A stretch of 32,131 nucleotides of DNA from Gemmatimonadota bacterium (GCA_025362095.1 JANYIJ010000041.1:1-32131), one strand, 5' to 3'. Positions 19,569 to 28,272 are shown, numbered from the stretch's first letter. A program made the numbers and translations. The notes: a model not told the origin generated them from the letters alone.

Positions 19569-20373
19569 CGACATCCGCGCGCTCAGCGAAACGCTCGCCG
19601 CCGATCCGTCGAGCGTCGTGTTCGTGCAGCTCGGCGAGGCGCTGCGCCGCTCCGGGCAGGTGGAGCTCGCGTGGCGCGTCGCGACGCGCGGACTCGACCG
19701 CCACGCGCAGCGCGCCGACGCGCACGATCTCGTCGCGCGCATCGCGATCGACCGCGGCGATTTTCCGCGCGCACGCGACGAGTGGGAATCGGTGCTCACG
19801 CTCTCGCCGGGACATGGCGGCGCGCAAAAGGGACTCGGATTTCTCTGCTTCCAGCAGGGAGATCTTGACGAGGCGGCGAGATATCTCGGCGCCGCGCTCG
19901 CCGACGACCCGGGCGATCAATCGCTCGCCGCCGCGCTCGACACGGTGCGCGCGTCGCATCCCGACCGCCGGCCGATCGAAGAGGCGCCTACCGTGCCCGC
20001 GCCGGTTCTCGACGCGCGCACCCTGTTCCACGATGTGCTCGGCGACGCGCCGCAGACTGCGATTCTCCTCGACGCCGACGGTTACGTGGTTGCAGGCGAA
20101 TACCTCACCGCAGACGGCCGCGATCTTGGCGCGGACATCGGCGCGCAGCTCTCCGGCGTCAGCGACGAAGCCAATCGCGCGATGCGTCACCTGGGGCTCG
20201 GCCGCTGGCATCAGATCGTGTTCGAGGCCGAGACCGCGAGCGTCGCCATGGCACCGAGCGGCGGAGGCGTGCTGCTGGTCGCAGCGCCGCGCAGCGTGCC
20301 GCTCGGATATGTGCGGCGATTGCTCGAGCGTTCACTCGATCGCGTTCGCCGGTGGATGGGGCGCGGGACATGA
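19561..20373 (+). CDS. TPR protein with C-terminal Roadblock/LC7-like domain
   Basis: TPR-like N-terminus (VFVQLGEALRRSGQVELAWRVATRGL); C-terminal FHDVLGDAPQTAILLDADGYVVAGEYLTADGRDLGADIGAQLSGVSDEANRAM; ATG overlaps previous gene. Confidence 0.75.
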   Translation: MSDDIRALSETLAADPSSVVFVQLGEALRRSGQVELAWRVATRGLDRHAQRADAHDLVARIAIDRGDFPRARDEWESVLTLSPGHGGAQKGLGFLCFQQGDLDEAARYLGAALADDPGDQSLAAALDTVRASHPDRRPIEEAPTVPAPVLDARTLFHDVLGDAPQTAILLDADGYVVAGEYLTADGRDLGADIGAQLSGVSDEANRAMRHLGLGRWHQIVFEAETASVAMAPSGGGVLLVAAPRSVPLGYVRRLLERSLDRVRRWMGRGT

Positions 20374-20380
20374 GGAACGC

Positions 20381-20728
20381 ATGAGCAGTCCATTCACTGC
20401 GCTGCTGCAGTCGCTCATCCGCCACCGCGGCGTCACCGGCTGCATGGTGGTGGGAGAAGGCGACGGCATGATCGTCGATTCGAGCCTGCAGATCGGCGTG
20501 AATGGCGATGCGTTCGCAGCGCTGACGGCGTCGCTGTATCGCAAGGCGAGGCGGGCGGCGGCAGCGGCCGGGTTCGGCGAGACGGGATTTTTCGAGCTCG
20601 ACGCGGACGGCGGCCGCATGTGCGCCGCGGGACGCAACGATCTCGTGATCGTGGTGATCGCCGAGCCGCGCGTGAACGTCGGTCTCCTGCGCGTCGAGAT
20701 GCTGCAGGCGCTGGAGTCGTTCGCATGA
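20381..20728 (+). CDS. Roadblock/LC7 (MglB-like) domain protein
   Basis: MSSPFTALLQSLIRHRGVTGCMVVGEGDGMIVDSSLQIGVNGDAFAALTASLYRKAR; 115 aa, single domain. Confidence 0.75.
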   Translation: MSSPFTALLQSLIRHRGVTGCMVVGEGDGMIVDSSLQIGVNGDAFAALTASLYRKARRAAAAAGFGETGFFELDADGGRMCAAGRNDLVIVVIAEPRVNVGLLRVEMLQALESFA

Positions 20729-21195
20729 AGCTTTCAGTCGCGGAGAACTGGGTTGAGGCGCCGCTCAAGCAATTCGTAGATGAGGCGCGTGTGCAGCTCG
20801 CCGTGCTGCTGAATCCGAGCGGGCAGGTGCTCGGCCAATTCGGATTCGCCAGCTCGGTAGACGTCATGACCGCGTGCGCGCTGGCCGCGGCGACGACCGC
20901 ATCGTCCGGGGAGCTCGGGCGCCTGGTGGACGGCCGCCCGTTCGCGGGCCTCCACTACGCCGGCAAAGTGCGGCAGATTTTCCTCGGGCAGGTGCCGATG
21001 GGAGCGGGCACGCTGATACTGCTCACCGTGTTCGACGAAGAGAGCTCGCTCGGTCTGGTGCAGGTGTTCTTTGCGGAACTTTGCGTCGCGCTCGCCGGCG
21101 TCGTTCAGCCCGACGCGCCAACAACGCCCGCGCTCGCGGAAGATTTCGAGCGCGAACTGAACCGGAATCTCTCAGTCATGTTCGGACGGTCATGA
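20725..21195 (+). CDS. Roadblock/LC7 (MglB-like) domain protein
   Basis: LKQFVDEARVQLAVLLNPSGQVLGQFGFASSVDVMTACALAAATTASSGELGRLV; ATGA overlap with previous gene. Confidence 0.75.
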   Translation: MKLSVAENWVEAPLKQFVDEARVQLAVLLNPSGQVLGQFGFASSVDVMTACALAAATTASSGELGRLVDGRPFAGLHYAGKVRQIFLGQVPMGAGTLILLTVFDEESSLGLVQVFFAELCVALAGVVQPDAPTTPALAEDFERELNRNLSVMFGRS

Positions 21196-21238
21196 CCACT
21201 TTCCGCATTCCTCATCCGCACCCCGAATCGGTTCGAAA

Positions 21239-21838
21239 GTGTCACTCGTAAATTACGCAGCGCGGGAAATCACGTGCAAGATCGTCTACTACGGCCCGGG
21301 ACGGTCCGGGAAGACGACGAACCTGCATTACATTTACGGGCAGGTTCCGGGCGACCGCAAAGGCCAGATGGTTTCACTCGCAACGCAAACGGACCGCACG
21401 CTGTTCTTTGATTTTCTTCCGCTCGATCTCGGGATCATCTCGGGATTCACCACGCGATTTCAGCTCTATACGGTGCCGGGGCAGGTGTACTACCAGACCA
21501 CGCGGCGGCTCGTGCTGCAGGGCGCCGACGGCGTCGTATTCGTCGCGGACAGTCAGGCGCGCCAGCTCGATGAAAACGTCGAGTCGATGCAGGATCTCCA
21601 CGCGAATCTCGCGGAGCATGGCGTCGATGCGCGAACCGTCCCGCTGGTGATCCAGTACAACAAGCAGGATCTCCCCGCGGATCTGATTCTCACCGTGCCG
21701 GAACTCGAAGAACAGCTGAACTTCCGCGGCGTGCCGTCGTTCGCCGCCGACGCGCTGCACGGGCCGGGCGTGTTTGAAACGTTGCGCGCGGTGAGCGAGC
21801 AGGTGCTCCGCAAACTCAGCACCGGTGGAGGAGGCTGA
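21239..21838 (+). CDS. mglA: MglA-family small Ras-like GTPase
   Basis: P-loop GPGRSGKTTNLHYIY; MglA-type TVPGQVYYQTTRRLVLQGADGVVFVADSQ; QYNKQDLP; GTG start. Confidence 0.95.
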   Translation: MSLVNYAAREITCKIVYYGPGRSGKTTNLHYIYGQVPGDRKGQMVSLATQTDRTLFFDFLPLDLGIISGFTTRFQLYTVPGQVYYQTTRRLVLQGADGVVFVADSQARQLDENVESMQDLHANLAEHGVDARTVPLVIQYNKQDLPADLILTVPELEEQLNFRGVPSFAADALHGPGVFETLRAVSEQVLRKLSTGGGG

Positions 21839-21840
21839 GC

Positions 21841-23748
21841 GTGCAGCTCGATTCGCGGCTCCGGTTCGACAGTCTCGTCGTGGGCGCGGGAAACCGCCTC
21901 GGGGTGGCCGCCGCGCGCGCCGTGGCCGAGTCGCCGGGCGCCGTGTACAACCCGCTGTTCATCTACGGCGGCACCGGACTCGGGAAGACGCACCTGCTGT
22001 GCTCTGTGGGGCATCTCGCCGCGGCGCTGCAGCCGCAGCTCGAGATCGAATATCTCTCGCTCGATGAATTCGTTGAGCAGCTGCACGCGTCGGTGAGCGC
22101 GGGACAGATGGACGCATTCTCACGCCGCTATGAGCGCGTGGGACTGCTGTTGATCGACGACGTGCAGTTTCTCACCGGTCGCCGCGAGACGCAGGCCGAA
22201 CTCCTGCGGCTGTTCGAGCGCATGCAGACCGCCGGCGGGCAGATCGTGCTCACGAGCGACCGGCCTCCGGCGGAGATTCCGGACGTCGACGAGCGATTGA
22301 TCAGCCGTCTCTCCGGCGGATTGATCGTCGATGTCACGGCGCCGGACTACGAAACGCGCGTCGCGATTCTCCGCGCGAACTGCGAAGAGCGGCAGCTCGA
22401 ATTCAAGAGCGGCGTGCTTGAAGAACTCGCGCGCTTCAACTTCAACAACGTGCGCGCGCTGCAGGGCGCGCTCAATCGCCTCGTCGCGGCGAAGGCCGTG
22501 ACCGCCGAAGAAGAAGTAAAACCCGAACCTCCGAGGACTCCCGCGCGGCCGACACCCGCGGAGCGGCCCACGGGTGAGTTTGAGAGTTTTCTTTCCGAAG
22601 TCACCACGGTGGTGCAGCAGCAGGTGGAATCGTGGCAGGCGCGGCTTCGCGAGGCGGTCGCGTACTGGAACGGCGAGGGATATCGCACCGCCGTGCTGGA
22701 GCGCGCGCTCACGCTCACCAAGGCGCCGGATGTCGCGGGGCTGCTCGCGACGTTCACCGCGGCGGTCGAACATCTGCGCGATCTCGAGCAGAAAGCGGTG
22801 GAAGTGGATCGTGCACTCGGGAGCGATCCTGTATTCCGCGATCCGGAGCGCATGGCGGCGGCTGAAGATCTCGTCGAGCGCGCGCTCGCCGGAGAAACGC
22901 CCCCCGGCGGCCCGAGCCCTGCGTTTGCGCGCGCCGCGTTCGAGGTCGGCACGTCGAACCAGCTCGCGGTGCACGCGGCCGACGCCGTTATTGCATCGCC
23001 GGGTGTGAAATACAATCCGCTGCTGATCCACGGCGCGAGCGGCGTGGGGAAGACGCATTTGCTGCACGCGATCGGCAACGCGCTCGTGCAGGCGCGCGGT
23101 TCACGCCTGGTGGTCGCGTGCGTCCACGCGCAGCAGTTCATCGACGAACTCATCGCGTCGATTCAGGGCGGCACGATCGAACGCTGGCGCGCGCGCTACC
23201 GCTCGGTCGATGCGCTGATGATCGACGACGTGCATTTTGTCGCCGACAAAGAGCGGACGCAGGAGGAGCTGTTCCTGCTTTTCAACGAAATCGTCGGAGC
23301 GGGGAAGCAGGTCGTGCTCACCAGCGATCAGCCGCCCGCCGCGATTCCCGATCTCGAAGCGCGGCTCCGTTCGCGATTCGAAGGCGGGCTCGTCGTGCCG
23401 ATTCAGGCGCCCGATCGCGCGCTGCGCGAAAAACTGTTCGCGCGATTCCTTTCCGCGGCGGGGCGAGAGTCCGATGCGCATCTGCTGACGCTGCTCGGGC
23501 AGCAGCCGGTGCAGAGTGTGCGCGAAATTATCGGCGTCGTGAATCGTCTCGGCGCTGCCGCGCATGCCGCGGGCGCACCGCTCGACGCGAAGCTCGTGCG
23601 CCGCGAACTCGGCGCGGTGACGCCGTACGCCGGCGTGCCCGTGGTGACGCAGGCCAATGACGCCCGCGACCCCGCGTTCATGGACGCGGAAAAAATCGTG
23701 TGGGACTGGCCTGAAGTCGGATCGCGCATCATCGAGGAGTTTCGCTGA
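21841..23748 (+). CDS. Tandem double DnaA-type AAA+ ATPase (635 aa) lacking DnaA domain IV
   Basis: Module 1: YNPLFIYGGTGLGKTHL, LLLIDDVQFLTGR, IVLTSDRPP, NVRALQGALNRL; module 2: YNPLLIHGASGVGKTHLLHAIGN, ALMIDDVHFVADK, VVLTSDQPP, SVREIIGVVNRL; no DHTTVxHA-type domain IV. Confidence 0.93.
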   Translation: MQLDSRLRFDSLVVGAGNRLGVAAARAVAESPGAVYNPLFIYGGTGLGKTHLLCSVGHLAAALQPQLEIEYLSLDEFVEQLHASVSAGQMDAFSRRYERVGLLLIDDVQFLTGRRETQAELLRLFERMQTAGGQIVLTSDRPPAEIPDVDERLISRLSGGLIVDVTAPDYETRVAILRANCEERQLEFKSGVLEELARFNFNNVRALQGALNRLVAAKAVTAEEEVKPEPPRTPARPTPAERPTGEFESFLSEVTTVVQQQVESWQARLREAVAYWNGEGYRTAVLERALTLTKAPDVAGLLATFTAAVEHLRDLEQKAVEVDRALGSDPVFRDPERMAAAEDLVERALAGETPPGGPSPAFARAAFEVGTSNQLAVHAADAVIASPGVKYNPLLIHGASGVGKTHLLHAIGNALVQARGSRLVVACVHAQQFIDELIASIQGGTIERWRARYRSVDALMIDDVHFVADKERTQEELFLLFNEIVGAGKQVVLTSDQPPAAIPDLEARLRSRFEGGLVVPIQAPDRALREKLFARFLSAAGRESDAHLLTLLGQQPVQSVREIIGVVNRLGAAAHAAGAPLDAKLVRRELGAVTPYAGVPVVTQANDARDPAFMDAEKIVWDWPEVGSRIIEEFR

Positions 23749-25367
23749 TGGCGATCAAGGGCAGTCTGAAGGAGGCGAGCCTCCCCGACGTGCTTCAGCT
23801 CCTCGCGATGGGGAAGAAGACCGGGTGCCTCTCGGTCACGCACAGAAATAATTTCGGCTCGATCTATTTCGACAAAGGGCGCATCTGTTACGCCGCGATC
23901 GTCAATCGCCGCGACCGCCTCGGCGACATCCTGCTCAAGAGCGGCGCGATCACGCCGATGCAGCTCGAGGAGGCGATCGAAGCGCAGTCGAAGGAGCGCG
24001 ACAAGCGACTCGGCGAAATTCTCGTCGGACTCGGGATTATCTCGCGCGAAGATCTCCACGCGCAGATCCGGCTGCAGATCGAAGAGGCCGTCTACTTCCT
24101 CTTCACCTGGACACAGGGGACGTTCAACTTCGAGGCCGACATCCGGCCCGAGGAGCAGGACTTCCTCGTGATGATCAACCCCGAGTCTCTGCTGCTCGAG
24201 GGCGCGCGCCGGGTGGACGAGTGGAGCCTGATCGAGAAAAAGATTCCATCGTTCGACATCGTGTTCGACATCGATCTCAAGCGGCTCGAGGAGAGCGGCG
24301 CAAAGCTGACCGCGGAGCAGACCGTGCTGCTGCCGCTCATCGACGCGCGCCGCGACGTGGCGGCGATCATCGAAGACTCGGGCCTCGTGGAGTTCTCGGT
24401 GGGCAAGGCGCTGTACGGACTCTCCACCGCCGGATTCCTGCATCGCGTTGGAAAATCGCGCGCGCCCGACGTCATTCTGCCGGACGCGCGGGTCGAAGAA
24501 CACCGGAATCTTGGAATGGCGTTCTACAAGACCGGTATGCTCGACGAAGCCGAGCGCGAGTTTCGCCGCGTGGTGGAGCTGCGGGCGAGCGACATGCCGG
24601 CGCGATTCTTCCTGGGTCTCGTGCATCTGCGCCTCGCGCGCTGGGACGATGCGGTCGCCGATTTCGAACATGCGGCGCACCAGCGTGGCGCGACGCCCGC
24701 GGTGCTGCACAACCTCGCGTTCGCGTTCGAGCGAAAGGGCGAGCCCGCAAAGGCGCGTGAAGCGCTGCGTGAAGCGCTGAAACGGGGCGGCGAGGACGAT
24801 GCGCGCGTGCATGCATCGATCGGCGTGCTCGCGCTGCGCGACGGCGATCTCTCCGCAGCCGAAGAAAGTTTCCGAAAAGCGCGTCCGTTGTATTCCGGCC
24901 GCGCGCCGTCGCCCGCGTGGTTCCACTACGCGTCCCTCTGCTTCGCGCTCGCCGGAAAAGCGGACGAGGCGATCGCGCTGCTGCAGGAGGGAGTCGAGGC
25001 GTATCCGCACGCGGCGGTGCTGCACAACAATCTCTCGGCCGTGCTCGAGCGCGTGGGCCGCAACAAAGAGTCGCTCGCCTCGGCCGAACGCGGCGTGTCC
25101 GAGGACGCAGGAATCGCGCAGCTGCACAAAAACATCGGCGACGCGCACTACCGCGTGGGCATGTTCGACGAAGCCTACGACGCGTATCTCCGCGCCGTGA
25201 AGTTCAACGACACACTCGGCCCCGACGTCTGGATCAAGCTCGGCAACATCCGCCTGAAGCGGAGTGAGCCCGACGAAGCCGTCAAATGCTATGAGCACGC
25301 GCTAATGCTCGACCCGGCAAACCAGACCGCCCGAAAGAACATCGAGGCGGCCCAGGCGGGCACGTGA
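23748..25367 (+). CDS. PATAN/DUF4388 protein with C-terminal TPR repeats
   Basis: MAIKGSLKEASLPDVLQLLAMGKKTGCLSVTHRNNFGSIYFDKGRICYAAI plus TPRs (HRNLGMAFYKTGMLDEAEREFRRVVEL). Confidence 0.88.
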   Translation: MAIKGSLKEASLPDVLQLLAMGKKTGCLSVTHRNNFGSIYFDKGRICYAAIVNRRDRLGDILLKSGAITPMQLEEAIEAQSKERDKRLGEILVGLGIISREDLHAQIRLQIEEAVYFLFTWTQGTFNFEADIRPEEQDFLVMINPESLLLEGARRVDEWSLIEKKIPSFDIVFDIDLKRLEESGAKLTAEQTVLLPLIDARRDVAAIIEDSGLVEFSVGKALYGLSTAGFLHRVGKSRAPDVILPDARVEEHRNLGMAFYKTGMLDEAEREFRRVVELRASDMPARFFLGLVHLRLARWDDAVADFEHAAHQRGATPAVLHNLAFAFERKGEPAKAREALREALKRGGEDDARVHASIGVLALRDGDLSAAEESFRKARPLYSGRAPSPAWFHYASLCFALAGKADEAIALLQEGVEAYPHAAVLHNNLSAVLERVGRNKESLASAERGVSEDAGIAQLHKNIGDAHYRVGMFDEAYDAYLRAVKFNDTLGPDVWIKLGNIRLKRSEPDEAVKCYEHALMLDPANQTARKNIEAAQAGT

Positions 25368-26191
25368 ACGACACGGCGGACGACGAGGCCTTCGTCGCGC
25401 TGACGTCGAAGATTTCGCGCGACCGCGGGTTCGGCGCGGCGAACTACAAGGACACGTGCATGCGGCGCCGCATCGCGGTGCGCATGCGTGCGCGCGGCAC
25501 CGCGGATTTCGATTCCTACAGCCGGCTGCTCGACAGCGATCCTGCCGAATACGAATGGCTGATCGCGGCACTTACGGTGAATGTGACGAAGCTGTTCCGG
25601 AACGCGGAGACGTGGGACGCGGTCACGCGCCTCGTGCTGCCGGAACTTTGGTCGCTGCCGGCGCCACGGCTGAACTGCTGGGTTGCGGGCTGTGCCTCCG
25701 GCGAGGAAGCGTACACGCTCGCGGCGCTCTGGCAGCAATACGCACAAGACAAGTCGCAGATGGTGAGCGCGAGCCGGGTGCGCGTGATCGCGAGCGACAT
25801 CGACGCTGGGAGTCTCGAACTGTCGGAGGCGGGGACGTATGCGGACGATTCATTTTCGGAAGCTCCGGCCGGCGTGCGCGAGCGATGGTTCGCCCCCGCG
25901 CAGCAAGCCGGAACGTGGACGGCCGGCGCGGAACTGCGTTCGCTGATCCGGTTCGAGCGGCGCGACGTTCTGCAGGATCCGGCGCCCGCGCTCGGCCTAC
26001 ACCTCATCACGTGCCGTAACGTGATCATCTATTTCGACCGCGATGCGCAGGACGCGCTGATGCAGCGCTTCCACGATGCGCTCGTGCCCGGGGGCTATCT
26101 CGTGCTTGGCAAAGTCGAGACGCTGCTGGGACCGTCGCGCGCGCTGTTCGCGGCAGTCGATTCGCGGCAGCGCATCTTCCGGCGCTCGTGA
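25364..26191 (+). CDS. cheR: Chemotaxis methyltransferase CheR
   Basis: NYKDTCMRRRIAVRMRA; NVTKLFRNAETWDAV; CWVAGCASGEEAYTLA; LITCRNVIIYFDRDAQ; GTGA overlap. Confidence 0.94.
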   Translation: MNDTADDEAFVALTSKISRDRGFGAANYKDTCMRRRIAVRMRARGTADFDSYSRLLDSDPAEYEWLIAALTVNVTKLFRNAETWDAVTRLVLPELWSLPAPRLNCWVAGCASGEEAYTLAALWQQYAQDKSQMVSASRVRVIASDIDAGSLELSEAGTYADDSFSEAPAGVRERWFAPAQQAGTWTAGAELRSLIRFERRDVLQDPAPALGLHLITCRNVIIYFDRDAQDALMQRFHDALVPGGYLVLGKVETLLGPSRALFAAVDSRQRIFRRS

Positions 26192-26664
26192 AGGAGATCC
26201 GGGTGCGCATCGCTCATCACGCCGTCGCCAAGGGGCGATCCCGTCTCATCACGGTGGGGCTGGGCTCGTGCGTGGCGGTGGCGATTCACGATCGCACGGC
26301 GAAAGTCGGCGGCCTCGCGCACGTGCTGCTGCCAGACGCGTCGCTCGGCCGCGGGGTCGAGAACAAAGCGCGCTATGCGTCGAGTGCGGTGCCGCTCCTG
26401 CTCGATGAAATGAAGGCGATGGGCGCGAGCGGTCCGTTCGCGGCGTCGCTCGTGGGCGGCGCCGCGCTGTTCGGTCCGCTGCTCTCGTTCGGCGGATCTG
26501 TCGGCGCGCGGAACATCGCGGCGGCGCGCAAAGCGCTCGCCAAGGCGAAGGTTCCGCTCATCGCAGAGGATGTCGGCGGGGAGAGCGGGCGCACGGTGAT
26601 GTTCGATGTCACGACGGGAAAGGTGAAAGTGCGATCGATCAGAGGAGGCGAGCATGTTCTTTGA
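26188..26664 (+). CDS. cheD: Chemoreceptor glutamine deamidase CheD
   Basis: RLITVGLGSCVAVAIHDRTAKVGGLAHVLLPD with catalytic-type GSC and H; GTGA overlap with cheR. Confidence 0.92.
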   Translation: MKEIRVRIAHHAVAKGRSRLITVGLGSCVAVAIHDRTAKVGGLAHVLLPDASLGRGVENKARYASSAVPLLLDEMKAMGASGPFAASLVGGAALFGPLLSFGGSVGARNIAAARKALAKAKVPLIAEDVGGESGRTVMFDVTTGKVKVRSIRGGEHVL

Positions 26665-27760
26665 ACAAGAGATCCGCACTCCGCATCGAAGTGGCGTGAA
26701 AACCGTTCTTGTTGTGGACGACAGCGCGCTCGCCCGTCAGGTGGTGTGCGATCTCATCGACGGCTTCGGCGAGTTCACGGTGATCGGCACGGCGAACGAT
26801 GGGATGGAAGCGCTCACGAAAGTCCGCGAGCTCAACCCGGATATCATCACGCTCGACATCGAGATGCCGGTGATCGACGGCATCGCCGCGCTCGGTTACA
26901 TCATGAGCGAGGGGCCGCGCGCGGTCATCATGCTGAGCGGCGTCGACTCGCGCGGCGCCGTCGATCTCACGCTGCGCGCGCTCGAACTCGGCGCCGTGGA
27001 TTTCGTTCGAAAACCGGCGGGCGCGTTCGAGCAGGCGATGCCCGCGATGGCCAGCCGCCTTCTCGATGCGCTGCGCGCGGCCGCCGTGGTCAACCTGAGC
27101 GGCGTGCCGGTGCTCGCGCGTGTCGCCGCGGCGATCGAGCGCGCGCGCATTTCGGCTCGCGGCGCGCGGGCGGCAGTTGCGATCGCGGCGTCGACAGGCG
27201 GCCCGCGGGCGCTCGTGGAAGTTGTGCCTTCGCTCACGCGCGATCTCGACGCCGCGGTGCTGATCGCGCAGCACATGCCGCGCGGCTTCACCGCCGGTCT
27301 CGCGCGCCGTCTCGACGCGCTCTCGGCGCTCGAGGTCAGCGAGGCGACGCATGGAGAGGCGGTGCTCACGAATCATGTCTACATCGCGCCAGGCGGATTG
27401 CACATGCGGATAGTGTCCGATGGCACGCAGGCGCGCATCGCGCTGGACGAATCCGAGCCCGTCTGGGGCGTGCGGCCGGCCGCGGATCCGCTTTTTACCT
27501 CGACGGCAAAGCACTTCGGCGCTGCCTGCGTTGGTGTCGTGCTCACGGGGATGGGACGCGATGGAAGCGCCGGACTCGCCGCGATTCGTGCGGCCGGCGG
27601 CGGGGCAGTGGTGCAGAACCGCGAGACTGCGACGATTTACGGCATGCCGCTTTCCGCGCTCGAGAGCGCTGGCGCGGATGTCGTCGCGCCGCTCAGCGGG
27701 ATCGCGGGAGCCGTGGTGGACTTGATCGGCGCGCGCCGCGCACTGGGGAGCGCGAGATGA
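26654..27760 (+). CDS. cheB: Chemotaxis methylesterase CheB
   Basis: REC domain VDDSALARQVV, TLDIEMPVIDG; methylesterase IAASTGGPRALVEVVPSL, QHMPRGFTAGLARRLD, VLTGMGRDGSAGL. Confidence 0.95.
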   Translation: MFFEQEIRTPHRSGVKTVLVVDDSALARQVVCDLIDGFGEFTVIGTANDGMEALTKVRELNPDIITLDIEMPVIDGIAALGYIMSEGPRAVIMLSGVDSRGAVDLTLRALELGAVDFVRKPAGAFEQAMPAMASRLLDALRAAAVVNLSGVPVLARVAAAIERARISARGARAAVAIAASTGGPRALVEVVPSLTRDLDAAVLIAQHMPRGFTAGLARRLDALSALEVSEATHGEAVLTNHVYIAPGGLHMRIVSDGTQARIALDESEPVWGVRPAADPLFTSTAKHFGAACVGVVLTGMGRDGSAGLAAIRAAGGGAVVQNRETATIYGMPLSALESAGADVVAPLSGIAGAVVDLIGARRALGSAR

Positions 27761-28272
27761 ACGCGCGATTCGCGGCTCCTGCGCCATCCGCGCTCGGCGA
27801 CGATCACGCCCTGCACATCGTCGCGCGCGTGGGCGTCGAGCGCTTCGCATTTTCCGTTTCGCATGTCGAGGAGGCGATCGACGCTCCGACGGTCGAGTGG
27901 GTTCCCGTCGCGCCACAGGGCATGCTCGGCCAGCTGATGCACCGCGGACACATGGTGCCCGCGTGGGATGCTGGATCGGTGTTTCGCCTTCGAACAGCGG
28001 CCGCCGCCGGAGCCGCGATCGTGCTGCGGGATGGCCCTCGTCGCATCGCACTCGTCGTTGATGACGTCGTCGAGATGGCGCGTATCGAATCCGCCGATGT
28101 GCACGCCGTGCCTGGTGGCGCCGATCTCGACGGTGTGCTCATCGGAGTGTGTTTTCAGGATCGAATCGCCGGCAAAAAGAACGCCGGTTCGCTCGTGAAT
28201 ATTGTGCGCGTGACTACGCTTGCGACGCTCGTCTCGTCGCGCGGAACCTTCGCCGAGGGGATGACGCTGTGA
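27757..28272 (+). CDS. Divergent CheW-like protein
   Basis: LHIVARVGVERFAFSVSHVEEAIDAPTVEWVPVAPQGMLGQLMHRGHMVPAWDAG; start ATG 27757 (ATGA overlap). Confidence 0.75.
   Translation: MNARFAAPAPSALGDDHALHIVARVGVERFAFSVSHVEEAIDAPTVEWVPVAPQGMLGQLMHRGHMVPAWDAGSVFRLRTAAAAGAAIVLRDGPRRIALVVDDVVEMARIESADVHAVPGGADLDGVLIGVCFQDRIAGKKNAGSLVNIVRVTTLATLVSSRGTFAEGMTL

Noticed and set aside
21841-23748. Replication initiator dnaA / oriC neighbourhood
   Set aside because: The protein has no domain IV, there is no dnaN/recF neighbour, and I found no cluster of TTATNCACA boxes nearby.
26746-27756. N-terminal extension of the ORF-track protein 26746..28272
   Set aside because: R/A-rich out-of-frame reading of cheB; the real CheW-like protein starts at the ATGA overlap at 27757.
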